Assembly: GCF_000735355.1 (NCBI RefSeq)
Contig: NZ_JMPI01000050.1
Coordinates: forward strand, 18,899-82,898
Direction of reading: 5' to 3'
DNA from: Buttiauxella agrestis ATCC 33320
GTDB lineage: Bacteria; Pseudomonadota; Gammaproteobacteria; Enterobacterales; Enterobacteriaceae
DNA length: 64,000 bases
Positions 58,049-64,000 of the stretch are shown here, piece after piece. A program made the position numbers and the translations under genes. Position 1 is the stretch's first letter. The number at the start of each line of letters is the position of its first letter. The notes below the pieces were generated by a model, which had not been told where the DNA came from, did not search any database, and worked only from the letters and a program-made list of their open reading frames with translations.

Positions 58049-58371
58049 GCTTTATCCCTGGCCAATATGGCCCATTAGTCCATCCAGTATTACTTGTATT
58101 ATGCGGGTACATTAAAAAAACGAAAGTATGAAGATTCTGCATTGCGGTATTTCTCGCAAAGGAAAAGATTATTTTTGCAACGCTTTCACTCCGCGTTCGG
58201 TTTCAAAGTGGAAGCCCGATCACGCCCTGAAAGGTTACATGTTACCTTCTGAGTCATTTGTTTTTAAAACAATAAGATAGATAGATCACCAGTTCATATT
58301 ATTGCTACATTTCAAGCTGAGTCGCTGCCCTAACGCGGTGTTTAGCCAAAGTGATAATAAGAGACTGCTAA
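58049..58371. other. yfhM-PTS divergent intergenic region
   Basis: 323 bp. No gene seen. It must hold the promoters of yfhM and of the PTS operon, but I could not pick a convincing -35/-10 or operator by eye. Confidence 0.5.
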
Positions 58372-59916
58372 ATGAAAAGTGCCGTTAACGCCCTACAAAA
58401 TTTCGGAAAATCGCTCTATGGCCCAGTGCTTATTTTGCCGATCGTCGGTTTATTTATCGCGTTTGGTAATGTATTAGGCAACGGTAATCTCGCTGAATAT
58501 TTACCTTTTCTCGGCCACCCTTCGATTCAACATACCGGCGTTCTGATTTCTAAATCTGCCGTTTCGGTGCTGGCAAATCTGGCGCTGGTATTTGGCGTTG
58601 GTATTCCCATTGGTCTTGCAGCAAAAGACAAAGGCTATGCGGCTTTGATTGGCCTGGTCACGTTTATCGTCTTCATTAATGCGATGAACGTAACGTTGCA
58701 ATTACAGGGCGAGTTAGCGCCAGCCGACCAAATGCGAGCCGCCGGGCAAAGCATGGTTTTAGGCGTGCAAGTGCTTGAGATGGGCGTATTCGCCGGTATT
58801 CTCACCGGCGCGCTTTCAGGATATCTGTACAACCGCTATTCCAGCGCACAGTTTTCCGGGGCAATGGCGATTTACTCAGGCCACTGTTTTGTCGCCATTA
58901 TTATGCTGCCGGTTTCAATGTTATTAGGCGTTGTGATGAGCGAACTCTGGCCATTTGCCCAGCACGGTATCAGCGCTCTGGCGCTGGCGATTAAAGGTGC
59001 CGGGGCGTTTGGCGTTGCCATCTACGGTTTCCTGGAACGCATTCTGGTGCCAACAGGTCTGCATCACCTGGTTTATACCCCCTTCCTGTATACCGAATTA
59101 GGCGGCACGGCCGATGTTTGCGGCAGCGTTTACCAGGGCGCGCGCAATATTTACTTCGCAGAAATGGCCTGCCCGAGCGTCCATCAACTTAGCAGCACCG
59201 TGGTGTGGGATGCACGAGGCATTAGCAAAATGTTCGGTCTGCCTGCCGCCGCTCTCGCCATGTATATGACTGCAAAACCCGAGCGTAAAGCCGCAGCCAA
59301 AGCGATTCTGATTCCCGCTGCGCTAACGTCGATGCTGGTTGGCGTGACCGAGCCGCTGGAATTTTCCTTCCTGTTTGTCGCTCCGCTGCTGTTCGGCGTA
59401 CATGCGGTTCTGACCGGTATCGGCATGATGCTGTTCTATCTGCTGGGCGTTCACGCCATCGGCGCAAACGGCATTATCGATTTCATTCTTTATAACCTGC
59501 CGCTAGGCACGGAGAAGTCCAACTGGCCGATGTACATCGCTGTCGGGCTCACGATGTCGGTGATTTATTTCGTGGTGTTCCGCTTCCTGATTCGCCGTTT
59601 CGATATGAAAACACCAGGCCGTGAAAGCGATGACGAAGAGACAAAACTGTATAGCAAACAAGAATATCAAGCCAAAGGCAGCAACGATGGCTTGGGTGAA
59701 GCAATTATCGAAGGCCTCGGTGGCCGCGCAAATATTGAAGTGGTCGACAACTGTTACACCCGCCTGCGAGTTACGGTGCGCGATGTCTCAGCTATCGACG
59801 AGCCCCGCCTGAAATCGACTGGTGCTAAAGGGGTGATTAAACAAGGTAATAACGTTCAGGTGGTCTACGGGCTACATGTCAAAAAAATGCGTGAAGCAGT
59901 AGAGACGTTTCTCTAA
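58372..59916 (+). CDS. PTS EIICB permease of the glucose/alpha-glucoside family
   Basis: 514 residues. EIIC membrane domain (about 1-400) with GVTEPLEFSFLFVAPLLFGVHAV. A linker leads to EIIB with the phosphorylated Cys461 in VVDNCYTRLRVTV. No IIA domain, so phosphate should come from the soluble EIIA-Glc. It is followed at 8 bp by a GH4 gene, the layout of the glvC-glvA or aglA-aglB alpha-glucoside systems. It would import and phosphorylate maltose or a related alpha-glucoside. Confidence 0.85.
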   Translation: MKSAVNALQNFGKSLYGPVLILPIVGLFIAFGNVLGNGNLAEYLPFLGHPSIQHTGVLISKSAVSVLANLALVFGVGIPIGLAAKDKGYAALIGLVTFIVFINAMNVTLQLQGELAPADQMRAAGQSMVLGVQVLEMGVFAGILTGALSGYLYNRYSSAQFSGAMAIYSGHCFVAIIMLPVSMLLGVVMSELWPFAQHGISALALAIKGAGAFGVAIYGFLERILVPTGLHHLVYTPFLYTELGGTADVCGSVYQGARNIYFAEMACPSVHQLSSTVVWDARGISKMFGLPAAALAMYMTAKPERKAAAKAILIPAALTSMLVGVTEPLEFSFLFVAPLLFGVHAVLTGIGMMLFYLLGVHAIGANGIIDFILYNLPLGTEKSNWPMYIAVGLTMSVIYFVVFRFLIRRFDMKTPGRESDDEETKLYSKQEYQAKGSNDGLGEAIIEGLGGRANIEVVDNCYTRLRVTVRDVSAIDEPRLKSTGAKGVIKQGNNVQVVYGLHVKKMREAVETFL

Positions 59917-59924
59917 AGGAGTCA

Positions 59925-61295
59925 ATGATGTTTAAACCCCCATTTATTTTGTCCATTGCCGGTGGCGGTAGTACTTACACGCCGGGCATTGTTAAAAGCC
60001 TGATGGTACGCCTGGCCGATTTCCCGTTAGCAGAAATTCGCCTCTACGATATTGATGGTGAGCGCCAGTCAGTGATTGCGCCGGTGGTTGAGAAAGTCAT
60101 TCGCGACCACAGCCAAAGTATAAAATTTACCGTCACCACCGACCCGGAAGTGGCGTTTAGCGGAGCTCATTTCGTCTTCGCTCAAATGCGCGTCGGGCAA
60201 TATAAAATGCGTGAGCAGGATGAAAAGATTCCACTCCGCCATGGTGTTGTCGGGCAAGAAACCTGTGGCCCTGGCGGGCTAGCATACGGTTTGCGCACTA
60301 TTTTGCCGATGGTCGAGCTTTGCGATTTTGTTGAACGTTACGCCCATCAAAAAGCGTGGATTGTGAACTATTCCAACCCGGCGGCGATTGTCGCAGAAGG
60401 CGTGCGCCGCCTGCGCCCGAAAGCACGCGTGTTGAACATTTGTGATATGCCCGTCGCCGCCATGCGTAATATGGGTGCCATTCTTGGTGTGGATCGTCAC
60501 AAGCTGGAAGTCGATTACTTCGGTTTGAACCATTTCGGCTGGTTTACCCGTGTGCTGGTTGATGGTGAAGATCGCCTGCCGGAGTTGCGCCGCCATATCG
60601 CTAAGTTTGGCCTGCTGACGGAAGACGCCGCGCAAACCGATCCGCAGCATTCGGATCCTTCATGGGTGAAAACCTGGCGTCATATCAAACCGATTATGGA
60701 CCATTTCCCGGAATTCCTGCCGAACCCATATTTGCAGTATTACCTGATGCCAAACGACATCGTTGAGCACCAAAATCCTGATTACACTCGCGCCAACGAA
60801 GTGATGGATGGGCGCGAGAAGAAACTGTTTGCCGCCGCCGACGAGTATAAAAAAACCGGTATTTTGCCGGATGCGTTCCACGTTGGTGTGCATGGGGCGT
60901 TTATCGTTGACGTCGCCTGTTCGCTGGCCTTTGATTTGCGCCAGCGCCATCTGGTGATTGTGGAAAACAAAGGGGCGATTGCCAACCTGCCATATGATGC
61001 AATGGTTGAAGTTCCGGCTTACATCACTTCGGAAGGGCCAGAACCTGTGCGCATGGGCGCGGTTCCGCTGTTCCATCAGACACTGCTCATGCAACAGTTA
61101 GCCTCTGAACAACTGCTGGTTGAAGCCACCATCGAAGGCAGTTACGAGAAAGCATTGCAGGCGTTTACTCTTAACCGCACCGTGCCGACGATGCAGCATG
61201 CAAAAGCAATTCTCGACGATATGATTGAAGCAAACCGCGATTATTGGCCGCAGTTACAGCAAGCGTGGAAAGATGGCGAAGCCGTGAAAGCGTAA
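59925..61295 (+). CDS. GH4 6-phospho-alpha-glucosidase (GlvA/AglB-like)
   Basis: 456 residues. Rossmann NAD-binding start ILSIAGGGSTYTPGIVKSLM. VNYSNPAAIVAEGVRRL, the metal-binding cysteine in LNICDMP and histidine in LNHFGWF mark GH4. Such enzymes use NAD+ and Mn2+ to split phosphorylated alpha-glucosides through a 3-keto intermediate. It acts on the product of the upstream PTS. The specific sugar is not determined. Confidence 0.87.
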   Translation: MMFKPPFILSIAGGGSTYTPGIVKSLMVRLADFPLAEIRLYDIDGERQSVIAPVVEKVIRDHSQSIKFTVTTDPEVAFSGAHFVFAQMRVGQYKMREQDEKIPLRHGVVGQETCGPGGLAYGLRTILPMVELCDFVERYAHQKAWIVNYSNPAAIVAEGVRRLRPKARVLNICDMPVAAMRNMGAILGVDRHKLEVDYFGLNHFGWFTRVLVDGEDRLPELRRHIAKFGLLTEDAAQTDPQHSDPSWVKTWRHIKPIMDHFPEFLPNPYLQYYLMPNDIVEHQNPDYTRANEVMDGREKKLFAAADEYKKTGILPDAFHVGVHGAFIVDVACSLAFDLRQRHLVIVENKGAIANLPYDAMVEVPAYITSEGPEPVRMGAVPLFHQTLLMQQLASEQLLVEATIEGSYEKALQAFTLNRTVPTMQHAKAILDDMIEANRDYWPQLQQAWKDGEAVKA

Positions 61296-61384
61296 CTTTA
61301 TCTAATATTTACGGCGCACTTCGCAGCAGTAAACATGGTTGCTTGTCGGTTTGGTGAAAAACACCGACAATCCGTTAGCCCCAA

Positions 61385-61502
61385 AATAATTCGAGTTGCA
61401 TCAAGGCGGCAAGTGAAAGAATCCCAAGGAGCTTAGTAAACTAAGTGATTTGGGTGAGTGAACGCAGCCAACGAAGATGCAGCTTGAAGTATGAAGGGGA
61501 TA
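61385..61502. repeat. ERIC (IRU) repeat element
   Basis: About 118 bp with the ERIC hallmarks: AATAATTCGAGTTGCA at one end, central AGGAGCTTA...AAGTGATTTGGGTGAG and AGCTTGAAGTATGA near the other end. It separates the GH4 gene from sseA and probably lies in their transcripts. Confidence 0.85.
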
Positions 61503-61526
61503 TCAATTGACGATTCGGAGGCAACC

Positions 61527-62378
61527 ATGTCCACCACTTTCTTCGTTGCGGGCGACTGGCTCGCAGAACATATTAATGACGAAAATATCCAGATTATTGA
61601 TGCTCGCATGTTGCCTCCGGGCCAGGAGCATCGTGATGTCGCTGGCGAATACCGTGCTGGCCATCTGCCTGGCGCGGTATTTTTCGATATCGAAGCACTT
61701 TCCGACCACACCAGTCCCCTGCCCCACATGATGCCACGAGCCGAAGCATTTGCCGTTGCCATGCGCGAACTGGGTATTAGCAGCGATAAACATCTGGTGG
61801 TTTACGATGAAGGCAACTTGTTCTCCGCACCTCGTGCATGGTGGATGCTGCGGACTTTTGGTGTGGAAAATGTCTCTATTCTGGCAGGCGGCCTGGCCGA
61901 CTGGCTGCGCGAAGAATTGCCTCTTCAGCAAGGTGATGTTGAATTGCCGGAGGGTGAATTCGACGTGAATTTCGACCCGATGGTTATTAAACGTCTGACC
62001 GATGTTTTGCTGGTCAGCCATGAAGGAACGGCACAAATTGTCGATGCCCGCCCTGCTCCGCGTTTTAACGCGCAAGTCGATGAACCTCGTCCAGGTTTGC
62101 GACGCGGGCATATTCCTGGTGCGTTCAACGTTCCATGGAATGACCTGGTAGAAAACGGCCAACTGAAAACCACCGACGACTTGAACGAAATATTCACCCG
62201 TCAGGGCGTCAGCTTTGATAAGCCGATTATTGCAAGTTGCGGCTCAGGCGTAACGGCCGCCGTAGTTGTTCTGGCATTAACCACGCTTGGCGTTAACGGT
62301 GTTTCACTGTACGACGGTTCCTGGAGTGAATGGGGAGCACGCTCTGATTTACCCGTTGAACCGGCACAAGCGCAATAA
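61527..62378 (+). CDS. sseA: 3-mercaptopyruvate sulfurtransferase
   Basis: 283 residues from ATG 61527, chosen for the GGAGG just upstream and the conserved MSTTFFVAGDWLAEH start. Two rhodanese domains; active loop CGSGVTAAV carries the catalytic Cys. It transfers sulfur from 3-mercaptopyruvate to thiols or cyanide. The stop codon overlaps the start of the next gene by one base. Confidence 0.95.
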   Translation: MSTTFFVAGDWLAEHINDENIQIIDARMLPPGQEHRDVAGEYRAGHLPGAVFFDIEALSDHTSPLPHMMPRAEAFAVAMRELGISSDKHLVVYDEGNLFSAPRAWWMLRTFGVENVSILAGGLADWLREELPLQQGDVELPEGEFDVNFDPMVIKRLTDVLLVSHEGTAQIVDARPAPRFNAQVDEPRPGLRRGHIPGAFNVPWNDLVENGQLKTTDDLNEIFTRQGVSFDKPIIASCGSGVTAAVVVLALTTLGVNGVSLYDGSWSEWGARSDLPVEPAQAQ

Positions 62379-63151
62379 TGGATAACCGCCTGGTCGGTTT
62401 GCTTGAACGCGGGGATTCATTGACCCGCGCTGAGTATCGCGTGCTCTCGCACCTGACTAACCACCCATTGCTGGTGGGGAATATTACGGTACGGGAACTT
62501 GCCCACGCGACGTTTGTTTCCAGCGCGACCATTATGCGGCTGTGCCAGAAGCTCGGATTTAGTGGTTTTAGCGAGTTTATCTGGCACTGCAAACAACTGC
62601 TTTCCAGCACGCCGCATATCGCCAATCAACCAGCACAACCCGCCGCCACGCTGCCGATTCTGTTTGACCAGTTCGTGGAGAATTACCGCCAGACGTTCCG
62701 ATGGGTAACGCCGGAATTAATGGCGCAGTTCGCCACGCTACTGCGTGAAAAAGAGAGCTTCTTTTTGTATGGTGCCGGGTTTTCGTATCTATTCGCCGAA
62801 TACCTGACCAAAAAACTTCAGGTATTGGGTAAAACGGCGTTCATTTCCGGGCCTGGCGATAGCCGGGGAATTTTCCTGAGTAATGCCTCTAAATATGAGG
62901 TTTTTATCGCCATTTCACGCAGCGGTGAAACCGAGCAGGTTTTGGATAAGGCGCGGATTGCGCAAAATGTGGGGATGTCGATTGTGGCGTTCACGCGAGC
63001 ATCGCCAAACAGTTTGTCTGAACTGGCCGATGTGCATTTTTCTCTGTATGACGAGGCGATCCATTATGCGGCCGAAGCCGCAGGGATTACGTCTTTTGAA
63101 TCAAACTTGGTGATGCTGATTGATTTACTGCTGCTGCAAGCAACAGCATAA
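62378..63151 (+). CDS. RpiR-family regulator, probably of the upstream alpha-glucoside operon
   Basis: 257 residues. N-terminal RpiR HTH (LTRAEYRVLSHLTNHP...TVRELAHATFVSSATIMRLCQKLGFSGFSEF) and C-terminal SIS sugar-phosphate domain (LYGAGFSYLFAEYLTKKL...ISRSGETEQVLDKA). Its ATG overlaps the sseA stop (TAATG), so translation is coupled to sseA. GlvR-type regulators of GH4/PTS operons belong to this family, so control of the operon at 58372-61295 is likely although sseA lies between. Confidence 0.85.
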   Translation: MDNRLVGLLERGDSLTRAEYRVLSHLTNHPLLVGNITVRELAHATFVSSATIMRLCQKLGFSGFSEFIWHCKQLLSSTPHIANQPAQPAATLPILFDQFVENYRQTFRWVTPELMAQFATLLREKESFFLYGAGFSYLFAEYLTKKLQVLGKTAFISGPGDSRGIFLSNASKYEVFIAISRSGETEQVLDKARIAQNVGMSIVAFTRASPNSLSELADVHFSLYDEAIHYAAEAAGITSFESNLVMLIDLLLLQATA

Positions 63152-63155
63152 GTCA

Positions 63156-63932
63156 TCAAATAATGCGGTTGGTTTTGAAATCGCGCAGGAAGCTTCCCCA
63201 GCGGCGCTCATAGAATGGCGTAATGTGCGCCATCATAAAGTGGCTGATGCCCTTTTCGCCTTCGACGACCTGACAAATATCAACGGGTTCATCGCCCGGT
63301 AAAGTATCGGTCGCGACACTTCCCGCCTGGCGAATAATCGCTTCGATATCCCCTTCGGCTTCAATACCAATCAATAAGTTAGGCTGCTCGTCTGCTTGCT
63401 CTTTGATGGAACAAATAAACGCGCGCTTCACGGTTTTCAGGTTTTTAAACAACGTGGTGAGCGAGTCAACCATTTGTGCAGGCGGTTCAGCCACTTCAGA
63501 AAGCAGCAAAGAAGTCCCTCCGTCCAGCACTTCCTGCTGGGTTAAAGGATCGCTTTCATCGCTGATCAAATGGGTAATTTCGCGCGGGGTAAATTCTTTG
63601 CCGGTTGGCAGTTTCGCATTCAGGAATAATGTCGCGCCCTGCGTCATTTCAAATAGCGTGCGCACTGGCATCACGACAAATGCCTGTTCGTGGCTTATCG
63701 CCTGTTGCAACGCTTCAACTGAGGTAAAGAACGGAATGACGGAGGTGCCATCGTCTTTTTCCCAGTGCTGTAATTCAACGGCACTATCGGCATCAATGGC
63801 TTCGCCTTCAGCGGCGGTACCGGGTACCCATACGGTGGAATCCAGTAATACGCGAAAGAATGCCGGGCGGTGAGCAGGTTCAGTGGCAGCCTGCTCAAGC
63901 AGCGTTTCGAGTTCATTTTTTGGTTCTGACAT
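63156..63932 (-). CDS. sseB: SseB family protein
   Basis: 258 residues from ATG 63932 (MSEPKNELETLL), the conserved start. N-terminal SseB domain and C-terminal enhanced-serine-sensitivity domain. E. coli SseB was named for serine sensitivity when overproduced; the molecular role is unknown. It is convergent with the RpiR-type gene at 5 bp. Confidence 0.92.
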   Translation of the reverse strand: MSEPKNELETLLEQAATEPAHRPAFFRVLLDSTVWVPGTAAEGEAIDADSAVELQHWEKDDGTSVIPFFTSVEALQQAISHEQAFVVMPVRTLFEMTQGATLFLNAKLPTGKEFTPREITHLISDESDPLTQQEVLDGGTSLLLSEVAEPPAQMVDSLTTLFKNLKTVKRAFICSIKEQADEQPNLLIGIEAEGDIEAIIRQAGSVATDTLPGDEPVDICQVVEGEKGISHFMMAHITPFYERRWGSFLRDFKTNRII

Positions 63933-63977
63933 GGTAGTTCCAGAATGAGTCTGTGGGGCAAACAACCCTCACCCTAC

Positions 63978-63998
63978 CCCTCTCCCTGAGGGAGAGGG
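63978..63998. repeat. REP-like palindrome
   Basis: CCCTCTCCC-TGA-GGGAGAGGG, a perfect 9-bp stem preceded by CCCTCACCCTACC, the usual enterobacterial intergenic repeat. It may continue past the window. Confidence 0.75.
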
Positions 63999-64000
63999 AA

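Noticed and set aside
61385..61502. Small RNA or operator array between the GH4 gene and sseA
   Set aside because: The sequence is an ERIC element and explains the palindromes.
1..64000. CRISPR arrays, rRNA or tRNA genes
   Set aside because: No regularly spaced repeats, no rRNA segments and no tRNA-like cloverleaf were seen by eye; the island uses guaA rather than a tRNA gene.

Overview
The window is chromosomal DNA from a member of the Enterobacteriaceae. The gene order follows the E. coli ppx to sseB stretch: ppx-yfgF-yfgG, guaA-guaB, xseA, yfgJ, der-bamB-yfgM-hisS-ispG-rodZ-rlmN-ndk-pbpC-yfhM, sseA, sseB. An ERIC element and a REP-like palindrome fit the same family. I cannot fix the genus. 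Three blocks break the conserved order: an integrated island at the 3' end of guaA, a fructoside-utilisation operon between yfgJ and der, and an alpha-glucoside PTS operon around sseA.

Region 1 (1-4538): end of ppx, the c-di-GMP phosphodiesterase gene yfgF with an FNR-like box upstream, yfgG, and a family II pyrophosphatase-like gene with an altered metal-binding motif.

Region 2 (about 4539-26434): a 21.9 kb island flanked by a 13-bp direct repeat that is the last coding triplets of guaA. A P4-type tyrosine integrase sits at the guaA end. The left two thirds is defence cargo, all on the minus strand: two DUF262 proteins, a compact OLD nuclease/UvrD helicase pair (Gabija-like), and an overlapping methylase-helicase-GIY-YIG operon, with a VbhA/HigA-like fusion regulator upstream. 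The right third is mobility DNA: homologues of IncP (RP4/RK2) TrbL, TrbK and TrbJ, a frameshifted IncP-type traJ, an RP4-type oriT, an iteron origin with DnaA boxes, repA, alpA, and an unrecognised zinc/HTH-like protein gene.

The main discovery is in that right third. Four exact copies of the IncP KorB operator (TTTAGCSGCTAAA) and one exact KorA operator (GTTTAGCTAAAC) lie between 20.7 and 24.9 kb, beside an IncP oriT and IncP-like trbJ-trbK-trbL. No relaxase, coupling protein, KorA or KorB gene is present. The most economical reading is that the island is a satellite of IncP plasmids. It would be mobilised by their relaxase and mating pore, wired to their master regulators, and it carries its own versions of VirB5-like, entry-exclusion and VirB6-like components, much as SGI1 does for IncC plasmids. 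That reading is inference; the sites and homologies are visible.

Region 3 (26420-31307): guaA, guaB with a PurR box, xseA, yfgJ. Region 4 (31478-40466): a cscR-like repressor diverging from a permease, a cytoplasmic GH32, an OmpG-like porin, a secreted GH32, a second porin and a fructokinase, ending in a diverged remnant of der. This is a complete outer-membrane-to-cytoplasm path for fructo-oligosaccharides or fructan. Region 5 (40627-58048): a LprI/DUF1311-type exported protein, then the conserved der to yfhM block (GTPase, BAM lipoprotein, histidyl-tRNA synthetase, isoprenoid, cell shape, tRNA/rRNA methylation, nucleotide and envelope functions). Region 6 (58372-64000): an EIICB permease and a GH4 phospho-glucosidase, an ERIC element, sseA, a RpiR-type regulator overlapping sseA by one base, and sseB.
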